This document shows, piece by piece, positions 1 to 7,509 of a stretch of 63,087 nt of DNA. A model generated the notes under the pieces. It had not been told where the DNA came from. It searched no databases and saw only the letters and a program-made list of their open reading frames with translations. Numbering within the stretch: position 1 is the first letter of the stretch; each line of letters begins with the position of its first letter. The position numbers were made by a program, and so were the translations under genes. The stretch covers positions 74,938-138,024 of the forward strand of contig DCKD01000096.1 of NCBI GenBank assembly GCA_002320245.1, read 5' to 3'. The DNA comes from Lachnospiraceae bacterium UBA1683 (GTDB lineage: Bacteria > Bacillota > Clostridia > Lachnospirales > Lachnospiraceae).

Positions 1-22
1 GGTTCGAGCCCTGTAGGTCCCA
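1..22 (+). tRNA. 3' end of a tRNA, cut by the window edge
   Basis: The window opens inside a T-arm: loop TTCGAGC (3-9), the 3' side of the T stem (10-14), an acceptor strand AGGTCCC and discriminator A at 22. The CCA end is not encoded. The anticodon lies outside the window, so the amino acid cannot be named. It is the upstream member of a tRNA pair with tRNA-Met at 140. An imperfect hairpin (CACCGCC at 47-53 with GGCGGTG at 84-90) lies between the two. Confidence 0.75.
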
Positions 23-139
23 TGATATTTCAAAAAATAGGAGGAACACCGCCTTTTAAGTCCGAAAGGACATTACCAAGTGCGGCGGTGTGCATCGTAC
101 ATAAGCGTTAAAAATACCAATGCTAAGTGCGCATAGTGA

Positions 140-213
140 GGCGGAATAGCTCAGTTGGCTAGAGCACACGGTTCATACCCGTGGTGTCGCTGGTTCAAAT
201 CCAGTTTCCGCTA
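140..213 (+). tRNA. tRNA-Met (anticodon CAT)
   Basis: A complete cloverleaf can be folded. The acceptor GGCGGAA (140-146) pairs with TTCCGCT (206-212) with one G-U pair at the end; the D-arm contains AGCTCAGTTGG; the anticodon stem CACGG/CCGTG encloses loop TTCATAC with anticodon CAT at 174-176; the T-arm is GCTGG TTCAAAT CCAGT. The anticodon stem lacks the three G-C pairs of initiator tRNA, so this is elongator tRNA-Met. A tRNA-Ile2 with a lysidine-modified CAT anticodon is the less likely alternative. CCA is not encoded. Confidence 0.9.
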
Positions 214-275
214 CTAAACAAGAGGGGACGGTTTCTTTTGAACCAGAAAGTCAGAATATTCTGAAAATCGAGTGC

Positions 276-300
276 AAAGGGGACTGTCCCCTTTTATTTT
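276..300 (+). terminator. GGGGAC/GTCCCC hairpin with T-run after tRNA-Met
   Basis: AAAGGGGAC pairs with GTCCCCTTT around a tiny loop, and a T-rich tract follows. It fits a Rho-independent terminator of the tRNA operon. The same core occurs in a longer palindrome at 21994-22032. Confidence 0.6.
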
Positions 301-310
301 TTTCTTTGAC

Positions 311-401
311 ATGATATAATGAGCCTAGCGGCGGTCTGCGCTTGCGCAGAACGCCATTAAGCGAGTGAACACATCGAGACGCTAGTTGAGATGATATAAT
401 G
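311..401 (+). repeat. Duplicated 11-bp -10-like motif flanking a 69-bp insert
   Basis: The 11-mer ATGATATAATG occurs at 311-321 and again at 391-401, each containing TATAAT. The 69 bp between (322-390) is rich in short inverted repeats such as CTGCGCTTGCGCAG. The arrangement looks like a small element inserted in a promoter with a target duplication, or a tandem duplication of a promoter. Both copies lie upstream of the membrane protein gene at 486. Confidence 0.5.
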
Positions 402-485
402 TGCGCGAACCATGGTGAAGCGGAGCGGAATCATGGGACTATACTGCGCGTCAGGCAGAGTGCAAAATATACAGAGGAGAAAGAT

Positions 486-1037
486 ATGAATAAAAAGGTG
501 AACTATATTTTAAGAATCGTACTGGGGTTGTATCTTGCGTTTGTCGGTGGAAAACTGACCAGAGAGATGCTGATGGAACGACCAAGTGATATGGCATTTA
601 AACTTTTTATGGGAGCAGTATTTATTGCAGTTGGTCTTGGGTATGTTATTTGGATTATCAAGTCCATGGCGGCAGAGAAGAAAAAGGAGCAGGAAGAAGA
701 GCGGAAGGCAGAGGCTGCGGAAGCGGCAGAACGTAAGATTAAGCAGAGACGGGAACGGGCAAGAGAACAGTCCAGAACCGCACCTATGCCGTCGCAGAGT
801 GAGATTGTTCAGGGAATGGCAGTCCTGAGAGAAAAAGATATTTCTGAGACAGAAGGATGCGCTGATTCCGAACAGGAAGTGAAACAGGAAAGTGAATTAC
901 AGGAAACGGAAACGCAGGACATAAAGGCGCAGGAAGCAGGACTCAAGAGAGTGTGTGCAGGGGAAGATAATGCAGCGTTTGAAGAAGTGCAGAATACAGA
1001 GGACGAGGAAGAAGAGACAGATTTTGAGGAGGTATAG
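486..1037 (+). CDS. Small two-helix membrane protein with charged, acidic tail
   Basis: The product is 183 aa. I chose ATG 486 because an AGAGGAGA ribosome site lies just before it; the reading frame extends upstream to 399 without one. Two hydrophobic segments (about residues 7-25 and 38-58) are followed by a Lys/Glu/Ala-rich stretch (about 60-100) of coiled-coil character and a strongly acidic C-terminus ending in Glu and Asp runs. No enzyme motif is visible. It ends 3 bp before ispF, so the two are probably cotranscribed. The function is unknown; a membrane-anchored scaffold is one guess from the architecture only. Confidence 0.7.
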   Translation: MNKKVNYILRIVLGLYLAFVGGKLTREMLMERPSDMAFKLFMGAVFIAVGLGYVIWIIKSMAAEKKKEQEEERKAEAAEAAERKIKQRRERAREQSRTAPMPSQSEIVQGMAVLREKDISETEGCADSEQEVKQESELQETETQDIKAQEAGLKRVCAGEDNAAFEEVQNTEDEEEETDFEEV

Positions 1038-1040
1038 CAG

Positions 1041-1586
1041 ATGCGTGTGGGTATGGGATATGACGTACACAAGCTGGTAGAAAACAGGGACTTGATTCTT
1101 GGCGGTGTGAAAATACCGTATGAAAAGGGACTGCTCGGGCATTCCGACGCAGATGTATTGCTGCATGCGATTATGGATGCACTGTTGGGAGCGGCGGCGC
1201 TTGGCGATATAGGAAAACATTTTCCGGATACAGATGAAACGTACAAGGGGATTTCAAGTATCAGGCTGTTGGAGTATGTGGCGCGGTTGCTCGATGAACA
1301 TGGATATATCGTGGAAAATGTCGATGCGACAATTATTGCCCAGCGTCCGAAGATGCGTCCGCATATTGATGAGATGCGGAAAAATATTGCAAATGCGCTG
1401 AAAGTGGATGTTGCACAGATTAATGTCAAGGCAACGACGGAAGAGGGGCTTGGTTTCACCGGAACCGGAGAGGGAATTTCTTCACAGGCAATCTGTGCAC
1501 TGGAAAAGATTATGAATTACAGCAGCTATGATGTGGCAATTGAAGGCAGAAGCTGTGCGGGATGTCAGGGCTGCCGGAAAGCCTGA
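1041..1586 (+). CDS. ispF: 2-C-methyl-D-erythritol 2,4-cyclodiphosphate synthase
   Basis: IspF converts CDP-methylerythritol 2-phosphate to the cyclodiphosphate and CMP in the MEP isoprenoid pathway. The start MRVGMGYDVH carries the metal ligands Asp8 and His10, with a third ligand at His42; the LGHSDADVLLHAIMDA and TGTGEG family motifs are present. The protein is 181 aa, about 20 longer than usual, because of a C-terminal extension containing CAGCQGC. No ispD is adjacent. The gene precedes the cysE-cysS cluster as in Bacillus, where gltX sits between them; here a GNAT gene sits there instead. The GAGGAGG ribosome site overlaps the end of the upstream gene. Confidence 0.95.
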   Translation: MRVGMGYDVHKLVENRDLILGGVKIPYEKGLLGHSDADVLLHAIMDALLGAAALGDIGKHFPDTDETYKGISSIRLLEYVARLLDEHGYIVENVDATIIAQRPKMRPHIDEMRKNIANALKVDVAQINVKATTEEGLGFTGTGEGISSQAICALEKIMNYSSYDVAIEGRSCAGCQGCRKA

Positions 1587-1613
1587 TGCAATAGCGGCGG
1601 GAGTGGAAAAAGT

Positions 1614-2792
1614 ATGGAACTTCGAAAGCTGGAACAAAATGAAAATGGGAAAACAAGGCCACTGTGGGAGCATGTTTTCAACGAGGATACAAAAGCTTTT
1701 TTGGATTATTATTATTTCTTCAAAGCAAGAGATAATGAAATCTATGTGGTGGAGGAGGACGGGAAAATCTGCTCCATGCTACAGTTGAATCCTTATCTGC
1801 TTCAGGTGGAGAAATCGCGGTTTACAGGCAATTATATCATTGGTGTCGCAACAGAGCCGGAGTACCGGAAACGAGGATATATGGGGGCGCTGCTGCGGCG
1901 GTCCATACAGGAGATGTATGGCAGGGGAGAACTGTTTACCTTTCTGATGCCTGCGGCAGAAGCAATCTATACACCGTATGATTTTCGGTTCGTGTATGAC
2001 CAGAGGCAGTGTGAACTGCCTGTAAATCCAGAAAATACGGAAGATGCAGACATTTCAAAGCATAGCGATGACAGGGCGGGAATAGCCATGACGGATGCAT
2101 CCATGGGAGATGCCGGGGAGCTTTCACATTTTTTTCGGGAACATTTTGCGGAGAAATGGCAGGTTTATGCGGTGCGGGATGAGGCATATTATCAGTCTTT
2201 GTTGTTCGAACGTCAGAGCGAGAACGGTGGAATTAAGATGATAAGGGATGGGGAGCGGCTTGTAGGCACATTTACCTATTCAGATGAAGGAGGATTGGAA
2301 ATTCTGGAACCGCTCATACTGGAGGGGTATGACGAAGTGCTTCGGCAGTGTATATGTAAGATGAATCCTGTCCCGGAAGTTCCGGTGAGGGTGTATGCGT
2401 ACGGTGCATGGGAAAGTACGAAACCGGGGGATAAAGAAAAGCCAATGATTATGGCGCGCATTCTCCGTCCGGAGAAACTTCTGGCGGAAATGAAGGTGAA
2501 GAAAGGGGAGTCTTTGGACTGTACGTTTGCGGTATTGGATTTCCTTCTCCCCCAGAACAGCCGGATATGGAGGGTTCAGGGCGATGGAAGGGAAGACGGT
2601 CGGATTCGGGTGCGGGAGACAGAGAATTCGGAAGGAGTGCTTCCCATTGGGGCGCTGACGAGTTTCCTGTTTGGGTACAAGACAATTGAGGAGACGGCGC
2701 AGGAAGGGGATGTAATCATGACGGGACATCTGGCGGCAGAATTGAAGAAAATAGAACCGCTGCAGAATATTTTTTTAAATGAACTTGTCTGA
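1614..2792 (+). CDS. Eis-like GNAT N-acetyltransferase
   Basis: The product is 392 aa. Residues 1-140 form a GNAT acetyltransferase domain with the acetyl-CoA loop region IGVATEPEYRKRGYMGALL (V/I-A-T, then the R-x-x-G-x-G/A pattern RKRGYMG). A second half of about 250 aa without GNAT motifs matches the layout of the Eis family (tandem GNAT fold plus SCP2-like C-terminal domain). Eis proteins acetylate amines such as aminoglycosides or lysines; the substrate here cannot be told. The gene starts 27 bp after ispF with GGGAG upstream and ends just before the cysE promoter, so it is probably the last gene of the ispF operon. Confidence 0.85.
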   Translation: MELRKLEQNENGKTRPLWEHVFNEDTKAFLDYYYFFKARDNEIYVVEEDGKICSMLQLNPYLLQVEKSRFTGNYIIGVATEPEYRKRGYMGALLRRSIQEMYGRGELFTFLMPAAEAIYTPYDFRFVYDQRQCELPVNPENTEDADISKHSDDRAGIAMTDASMGDAGELSHFFREHFAEKWQVYAVRDEAYYQSLLFERQSENGGIKMIRDGERLVGTFTYSDEGGLEILEPLILEGYDEVLRQCICKMNPVPEVPVRVYAYGAWESTKPGDKEKPMIMARILRPEKLLAEMKVKKGESLDCTFAVLDFLLPQNSRIWRVQGDGREDGRIRVRETENSEGVLPIGALTSFLFGYKTIEETAQEGDVIMTGHLAAELKKIEPLQNIFLNELV

Positions 2793-2801
2793 CATCGGAG
2801 G

Positions 2802-2830
2802 TTGACAAATTAATACTTTTTGCATAATAT
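2802..2830 (+). promoter_or_regulatory. Promoter of the cysE T-box operon
   Basis: TTGACA (2802-2807) and TAATAT (2825-2830) are separated by 17 bp, a good housekeeping promoter directly before the T-box leader. It starts 10 bp after the stop of the GNAT gene. Confidence 0.75.
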
Positions 2831-2837
2831 ATACTAT

Positions 2838-3130
2838 ATCGTGAGAAAAGCGAAGAACGAAAAAAGTAGCAATACCGGAAACTGCCAGAGAGAATCTGTC
2901 ATTGGCTGAGAGCGGATTCAAGCGGAAGCGTTGCGAAGTGCATTCGGGAGCTGATTTTGCGAAAACTGATTTATGTCTGCAAAATAGGTATTGGAAGTAT
3001 GGATCGGTGAGTAGTGAAGTACGGGTGACGGACGTTATACGTTGATAAGTGAAGGAATCAGAGGATTCTTTTATTAGAGTGGAACCGCGGATATGACTTC
3101 GTCTCTTTTTCAGGGACGGAGTTTTTCTTA
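2838..3130 (+). ncRNA. T-box leader, cysteine-responsive
   Basis: The leader carries the T-box core AGTGGAACCGCGG (3078-3090), which pairs with the 3' end of uncharged tRNA, followed by a terminator stem (about 3094-3122) and a T-run to 3127. A Stem I with the AGTA motif (near 2865) and a GAAG-TGC-A segment places a TGC (Cys) triplet at 2939-2941 as likely specifier, which agrees with the downstream cysE and cysS genes. Uncharged tRNA-Cys should favour readthrough. The T-box identity is certain from the core motif; the exact specifier is inferred. Confidence 0.92.
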
Positions 3131-3157
3131 TTATATATTGCTTTAGGGAGGCAGATT

Positions 3158-3880
3158 ATGGGTATCATATCCTATATAAAAGAAGAAATAAACGTAGTGA
3201 AGGAGCGGGATCCTGCGATAAAATCAGACATGGAAGTCTTGCTTTATCCAAGTTTCAAAGTTATACTGAGTTACAGGGTGGCGCACAAACTGTATTTAAA
3301 AAAACATTTTTTCCTTGCACGGTGGATTTCTCAGCGCGCAGTGCGTAAGACGGGAATTGAGATTCATCCGGGAGCAACCATCGGAAAGGGATTGTTTATT
3401 GACCACGGAAGCGGCGTCATTATAGGAGAGACGGCAATTCTTGGAGATAATATCACGCTTTATCAGGGAGTCACACTTGGAGGAACAGGAAAGGAACAGG
3501 GAAAACGGCATCCAACGCTGGAGGATAACGTTATGGTCAGTGCCGGTGCAAAGGTCCTGGGTTCCTTTACCATAGGAGAAAACTCAAAAATCGGCGCGGG
3601 CTCTGTCGTGCTGGAGGAAGTCCCGCCGAACTGTACCGTTGTGGGAGTCCCGGGAAGAATTGTCCGCAGGGATGACAGAAAAGTCCCGCGGGAAGAACTG
3701 GACCAGATACATTTGCCTGACCCGGTGCTGAACGATATTAAGGAATTACAGATTGCAAACTTCCAACTGCATGAGAAATTGGTAGCGATGGAAAAGCGGT
3801 TGAAATGCATGACCTGCGCGAATTCGAACTGTTCAAAAGAAGAAAAGATAAGGGAGGAATCAGAAAGTGAAACTGTATAA
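3158..3880 (+). CDS. cysE: Serine O-acetyltransferase
   Basis: CysE transfers acetyl from acetyl-CoA to L-serine, the first step of cysteine synthesis. The protein is 240 aa. An N-terminal helical part (about 1-65) is followed by left-handed beta-helix hexapeptide repeats (about 66-170, IHPGATIGKGLFIDHGSG, VIIGETAILGDN, then TLGGTGK), typical of the epsilonproteobacterial/Bacillus short CysE form. The C-terminal tail has CMTCANSNC, a cysteine cluster not needed for catalysis. It is the first gene after the T-box leader and overlaps cysS by 14 bp. Regulation by cysteine supply follows from the leader. Confidence 0.95.
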   Translation: MGIISYIKEEINVVKERDPAIKSDMEVLLYPSFKVILSYRVAHKLYLKKHFFLARWISQRAVRKTGIEIHPGATIGKGLFIDHGSGVIIGETAILGDNITLYQGVTLGGTGKEQGKRHPTLEDNVMVSAGAKVLGSFTIGENSKIGAGSVVLEEVPPNCTVVGVPGRIVRRDDRKVPREELDQIHLPDPVLNDIKELQIANFQLHEKLVAMEKRLKCMTCANSNCSKEEKIREESESETV

Positions 3881-5273
3881 TACAATGTCAAAGAAAAAAG
3901 AAGAATTTGTACCGTTGGAGGATGGACACGTTAAAATGTATGTCTGTGGACCAACTGTTTACAACTTTATTCATATTGGAAATGCGAGGCCGATGATTGT
4001 GTTTGACACAGTCAGGCGATATTTTGAATATAAAGGGTACGATGTGAATTTTGTTTCGAACTTTACGGATGTCGATGATAAGATTATTAAAAAAGCAATT
4101 GAAGAGGGAGTAACTGCCGGTGAGATTTCCAAACGTTATATTGCAGAATGCAAAAAAGATATGGATGGAATGAACATCAAACCGGCAACGAAGAATCCGC
4201 TCGCCACAGAGGAAATCGGCGGAATGGTCGATATGATACAGGCGCTGATTGAAAAAGGATACGCATATGAGAAAAACGGAACGGTGTATTACCGCACCCG
4301 CCGTTTTAAAGATTATGGAAAGCTTTCACACAAGAATCTGGATGATTTACGCTCCGGAAACCGTTCCCTGCTGGTAAGCGGTGAGGATGAAAAGGAAGAT
4401 CCATTGGATTTTGTGTTGTGGAAACCGAAAAAAGAGGGAGAACCTGCATGGAAGTCCCCGTGGGGCGAGGGAAGGCCGGGATGGCACATCGAGTGTTCTG
4501 AGATGTCAAAAAAATATCTGGGAGAGCAGATTGACATTCATGCCGGCGGGGAGGATTTGGTTTTCCCGCACCATGAAAATGAAATTGCGCAGAGTGAGGC
4601 TGCCAACGGAAAAGAATTTACAAAATACTGGCTGCATAATGGGTTTTTAAATATTGATAACCGGAAGATGTCCAAGTCTCTCGGTAATTTCTTTACTGTT
4701 CGTGAAATCAGTGAAAAATATGACCTTCAGGTACTGCGTTTCTTTATGTTGAGCGCACACTACAGAAGTCCCCTGAATTTTAGCGCTGACCTGATGGAGG
4801 CTGCAAAGAGTGGGCTGGAGCGTATTTTAACGGCAGCAGATAATCTTCAGTTCCTGCTTGGAAATGCAAAAACGGAAACGATGACAGATGGGGAAAGAGA
4901 TGTATTTGCAAAATCACAGGAATTTGTGGACAGCTTTGAAAAGGCAATGGATGATGATTTCAATACGGCGGACGCAATTGCGGCAGTATTTGATTTGGTA
5001 AAATATGCAAATACAACGGCAAACGGAGAAAGCTCCGAAGAATATTTACAGGGCATCTATGATTTGATTGTAAAGCTGACAGATGTGCTCGGAATTGTTG
5101 TGGAGAAAAAGACAGAACTTCTGGACGGGGATATTGACGCATTGATTCAGGAAAGACAGAATGCGAGAAAGGAACGGAATTTCGCGAGGGCAGATGAAAT
5201 CCGGGACGAACTTCTGGCAAAGGGAATCATTTTGGAAGACACAAGAGAAGGAGTAAAATGGAAGAGAGCATAA
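3867..5273 (+). CDS. cysS: Cysteinyl-tRNA synthetase
   Basis: CysS charges tRNA-Cys. The 468 aa length is normal. The class I signatures are HIGN (in NFIHIGNARP, near residue 35) and KMSKS (in NRKMSKSLGN). Zinc ligands are visible as the Cys of YVCGPTVYN, the Cys of WHIECSEMS and the His pair of FPHHENE. A DALR-type helical domain follows. The ATG lies inside the 3' end of cysE (AGGGAGGA ribosome site within cysE), which implies translational coupling. Coupling of serine acetyltransferase and CysRS under one T-box lets cysteine starvation raise both. Confidence 0.97.
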   Translation: MKLYNTMSKKKEEFVPLEDGHVKMYVCGPTVYNFIHIGNARPMIVFDTVRRYFEYKGYDVNFVSNFTDVDDKIIKKAIEEGVTAGEISKRYIAECKKDMDGMNIKPATKNPLATEEIGGMVDMIQALIEKGYAYEKNGTVYYRTRRFKDYGKLSHKNLDDLRSGNRSLLVSGEDEKEDPLDFVLWKPKKEGEPAWKSPWGEGRPGWHIECSEMSKKYLGEQIDIHAGGEDLVFPHHENEIAQSEAANGKEFTKYWLHNGFLNIDNRKMSKSLGNFFTVREISEKYDLQVLRFFMLSAHYRSPLNFSADLMEAAKSGLERILTAADNLQFLLGNAKTETMTDGERDVFAKSQEFVDSFEKAMDDDFNTADAIAAVFDLVKYANTTANGESSEEYLQGIYDLIVKLTDVLGIVVEKKTELLDGDIDALIQERQNARKERNFARADEIRDELLAKGIILEDTREGVKWKRA

Positions 5274-5764
5274 CAAAGGATTTTCGGGATTATATCGAAA
5301 CTGTGCTTGAATTAAAAGAGGTGGATGCGAATCAATATTCACCTCTTGTTTTAGCGTATATCGGAGATTGCGTCTATGATTTGATTATCAAAAGCATGGT
5401 GATTCATAAAGGAAATAAACAGGTAAATAAACTTCATGAGGAGACAAGCCATCTTGTACAGGCATCGGCACAGTCATTGATGATGCGCACAATGCAGCAG
5501 CATCTCGACGGGCAGGAACATGCAGTGTACCGCCGCGGCAGAAACGCGAAATCAGTATCTCCGGCGAAGAACCAGTCTATTACAGATTACCGGAGGGCGA
5601 CCGGGTTCGAGGCGTTGATAGGGTATTTGTATCTGGAGCGGAGATATGAACGGCTGATGGAACTTGTGAAAATCGGACTGGACAGTCTGGAGGATGCGGG
5701 AAAGATGCCGCAGCGGACTACGTATATCGGAGATGAAGGAGAGAAAAATGTCGGAAAGATTTGA
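5258..5764 (+). CDS. mrnC: Mini-ribonuclease 3 (23S rRNA maturation)
   Basis: MrnC is an RNase III domain without a double-stranded RNA-binding domain; in Bacillus it trims 23S rRNA precursor ends. The product is 168 aa. The catalytic region reads SPLVLAYIGDCVYDLII with the metal-binding Asp, and a second acidic cluster GFEALIGYLYLE is present. The C-terminus is 20-25 aa longer than in B. subtilis. It overlaps cysS by 16 bp and the next gene by 17 bp, with AAGGAG before ATG 5258. Same order (cysS-mrnC-rlmB) as Bacillus supports the call. Confidence 0.93.
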   Translation: MEESITKDFRDYIETVLELKEVDANQYSPLVLAYIGDCVYDLIIKSMVIHKGNKQVNKLHEETSHLVQASAQSLMMRTMQQHLDGQEHAVYRRGRNAKSVSPAKNQSITDYRRATGFEALIGYLYLERRYERLMELVKIGLDSLEDAGKMPQRTTYIGDEGEKNVGKI

Positions 5765-6524
5765 AAATATGGCAGGGAAAGATAACAGAGAGCACACGCT
5801 TGTGATAGAGGGAAGAAATGCAGTTTTAGAGGCATTTCGCTCCGGTAAGCCAATCGATAAGGTGTTCGTATTGGATGGCTGTCAGGATGGCCCGGTCCGC
5901 ACCATTATAAGAGAAGCGAAAAAACACGATACAATTCTTAATTTTGTCGGGAAGGACCGTTTGAATCAGATATCCACAACCGGAAAACATCAGGGAGTCA
6001 TTGCATATGCGGCGGCTTATGAGTACTCACAGGTTGAGGATATGCTGAAACTCGCGGAGGAAAGAGGGGAAGCTCCATTCTTGATTCTGCTGGACAATAT
6101 TGAAGACCCGCATAATCTGGGAGCCATCATTCGTACTGCCAATCTTGCAGGGGCGCACGGTGTGATTATTCCAAAGAGAAGGGCTGTGGGGCTGACAGCT
6201 ACCGTCGCTAAGACTTCAGCAGGGGCGCTGAACTATACACCGGTTGCGAAAGTGACGAATCTGGCAAAGACAATGGATGAGCTCAAGGAAAAGGGGCTGT
6301 GGTTTGTGTGTGCGGATATGGGCGGAGAATCCATGTACCGCCTCAACCTGAAGGGGCCAATCGGACTTGTGGTAGGGAATGAAGGAGAAGGAGTCGGGCG
6401 TCTTGTGAAAGAAAAATGCGACTTTATCGCAGGTATTCCGATGAAAGGTGAGATTGATTCTTTGAACGCATCTGTAGCTGCCGGCGTGCTGGCTTATGAG
6501 ATTGTGCGGCAGAGAATGGGTTAA
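5748..6524 (+). CDS. rlmB: 23S rRNA (guanosine-2'-O-)-methyltransferase RlmB family
   Basis: This SPOUT-class enzyme methylates the ribose of a guanosine in 23S rRNA (position 2251 in E. coli numbering) using SAM. I chose ATG 5748 because GGAGAG lies directly upstream; the open frame runs back to 5694. The N-terminal substrate-binding domain (about 10-90) begins with VIEGRNAVLEAF. The knotted catalytic domain shows LDNIEDPHNLGAIIRTA (motif 1), VVGNEGEGV (motif 2) and IPMKGEIDSLNASVAAGV (motif 3). It overlaps mrnC by 17 bp. The yacP gene found after rlmB in Bacillus is missing here. Confidence 0.93.
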   Translation: MSERFENMAGKDNREHTLVIEGRNAVLEAFRSGKPIDKVFVLDGCQDGPVRTIIREAKKHDTILNFVGKDRLNQISTTGKHQGVIAYAAAYEYSQVEDMLKLAEERGEAPFLILLDNIEDPHNLGAIIRTANLAGAHGVIIPKRRAVGLTATVAKTSAGALNYTPVAKVTNLAKTMDELKEKGLWFVCADMGGESMYRLNLKGPIGLVVGNEGEGVGRLVKEKCDFIAGIPMKGEIDSLNASVAAGVLAYEIVRQRMG

Positions 6525-6540
6525 TCATTAGGATAATGTA

Positions 6541-6583
6541 CCCTCGGTGGCCAAAGGGCGTGCTGCCTCTTGCACACTGAGGG
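6541..6583 (+). terminator. Hairpin after rlmB
   Basis: CCCTCGGTG (6541-6549) can pair with CACTGAGGG (6575-6583). There is no clear T-run, so it may be an RNA-stabilising hairpin rather than a true terminator. Confidence 0.4.
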
Positions 6584-6605
6584 AATCATTATAGGTTTGC
6601 TTTAT

Positions 6606-6669
6606 TCCCGCCCTCTTGGGGAGTTTCAAATTCGATGCTCCGTTGCCTGCGGCGGGGGATTTGACTTAG
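6606..6669 (-). repeat. Dispersed repeat family A, fragment (inverted copy)
   Basis: Read on the minus strand, this stretch aligns with 60351-60416: AAGTCAAA, a C/G-rich stretch, then GCATCGAATTTGAAACTCCCC and AAGAGGGCGGG, matching GCATCAAATTTGACATGCCCC and AAGGGGCGGGG. It is the only inverted copy in the window and lacks the 3' two thirds of the element. Confidence 0.6.
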
Positions 6670-6696
6670 ACAATGTAAAAGGCAGAGGTATTTTCA

Positions 6697-7311
6697 ATGG
6701 GAGTATATGATACAATTCCGGACGAGCAGTTGATTCGGAAGCTGAGAGACGGAGAAACAGAAGTGATGGATTATCTGATGGTAAAATATAAATCCATGGT
6801 GCGGAAAAAAGCGAGAGCGATGTATTTGATTGGCGGAGAGAATGATGATTTGATCCAGGAGGGAATGATTGGGCTGATGAAAGCTGCACGGGACTATGAC
6901 CTTGCGCAAAATCAATCCTTTTCCAGTTTCGCTGAGCTATGTGTGTCACGGCAGATGTACTCAGCTATCGAGGCATCCAGGCGGAAAAAGCATATTCCGC
7001 TGAATTCGTATGTGTCACTTTATGATGAACGGGAAAGCGGAGATGAAAAAAACCTTCCTTTGATTGATACGATTGAGCCGGTGATTGAAAATAATCCGGA
7101 GGTGCTTTATTTTGGAAAGGAGTATACAGAGGCGTTTTACGAGAAACTCAAAGAGAATCTGAGTGATTTGGAAAGGCATGTCCTGTATCTTCACCTGATG
7201 GGAACTAATTACCGTGATATAGCAGAATTGTTGGAAAAAAAGCCGAAGACAATTGATAATGCGCTTCAAAGAATCCGCAACAAAGCGGAAAAGTTATTAA
7301 AACAGACATAA
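6697..7311 (+). CDS. sigH: RNA polymerase sporulation sigma factor SigH
   Basis: Sigma-H directs early sporulation and stationary-phase transcription. The protein is 204 aa. Region 2 is seen as DDLIQEGMIGLMKAARDYD followed by SFSSFAELCVSRQMYSAIE and the family hallmark KKHIPLNSYVSL. Region 4 is LSDLERHVLYLHLMGTNYRDIAELL with a helix-turn-helix ending KTIDNALQRIRNKAEKLL. The position after rlmB matches the Bacillus rlmB-yacP-sigH order. A separate promoter is likely since 170 bp with a repeat fragment separates it from rlmB. A sporulating host is implied. Confidence 0.93.
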   Translation: MGVYDTIPDEQLIRKLRDGETEVMDYLMVKYKSMVRKKARAMYLIGGENDDLIQEGMIGLMKAARDYDLAQNQSFSSFAELCVSRQMYSAIEASRRKKHIPLNSYVSLYDERESGDEKNLPLIDTIEPVIENNPEVLYFGKEYTEAFYEKLKENLSDLERHVLYLHLMGTNYRDIAELLEKKPKTIDNALQRIRNKAEKLLKQT

Positions 7312-7313
7312 AA

Positions 7314-7386
7314 AGCTGCCTAGCGGACTTGAACCGCCGACCTCCGCCTTACCAAGGCGACGCTCTACCTACTGAGCCAAGGCAGC
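7314..7386 (-). tRNA. tRNA-Thr (anticodon GGT)
   Basis: On the minus strand the acceptor GCTGCCT pairs with AGGCAGC, the D-arm has GGCTCAGTAGGTAGAGC, the anticodon loop is TTGGTAA with anticodon GGT, and the T-loop is TTCAAGT. Discriminator T is at 7314 and CCA is not encoded. GGT reads ACC and ACT threonine codons. It converges on sigH, 3 bp past the sigH stop. It is the likely ligand of the thrS T-box at 23934, whose apparent specifier is ACC. Confidence 0.95.
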
Positions 7387-7387
7387 G

Positions 7388-7414
7388 TAGCGTTGTGTGA
7401 TTCACACAACGCTA
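7388..7414. repeat. Perfect hairpin upstream of tRNA-Thr
   Basis: TAGCGTTGTGTGA and TCACACAACGCTA form a 13-bp perfect inverted repeat with a 1-base loop. On the minus strand it lies between the promoter (7417-7446) and the tRNA, so it would be the 5' leader of the tRNA precursor. Confidence 0.7.
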
Positions 7415-7416
7415 TT

Positions 7417-7446
7417 ACTATACAATAGGACAGGTGCGTTTGTCAA
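7417..7446 (-). promoter_or_regulatory. Promoter of tRNA-Thr
   Basis: On the minus strand TTGACA (7441-7446) and TATAGT (7417-7422) are separated by 18 bp, upstream of the tRNA. Confidence 0.65.
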
Positions 7447-7477
7447 TTCTTTTTTTGAATTATTGCGTTTCGGGAGT

Positions 7478-7509
7478 AACAGTTCAGCCGGAGGGCTGAA
7501 CTGTTACTA
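7478..7509. repeat. GTAACAGTTCAG inverted repeat (family B) at the end of dtd
   Basis: AGTAACAGTTCAGCC and GGCTGAACTGTTACT form a 15-bp inverted repeat around a 2-base loop. The right arm includes the dtd stop codon. No T-run follows on the dtd strand, so it is not a standard terminator. Related arms occur at 8000-8077, 16491-16640 and 34152. Confidence 0.75.

Noticed and set aside
809..1459. 216-codon minus-strand frame opposite ispF
   Set aside because: Antisense shadow, serine-rich low-complexity translation of the complementary strand.
7478..7509. Hairpin as terminator of dtd
   Set aside because: No T-run follows on the dtd strand; similar arms occur elsewhere, so it is classed as a repeat.
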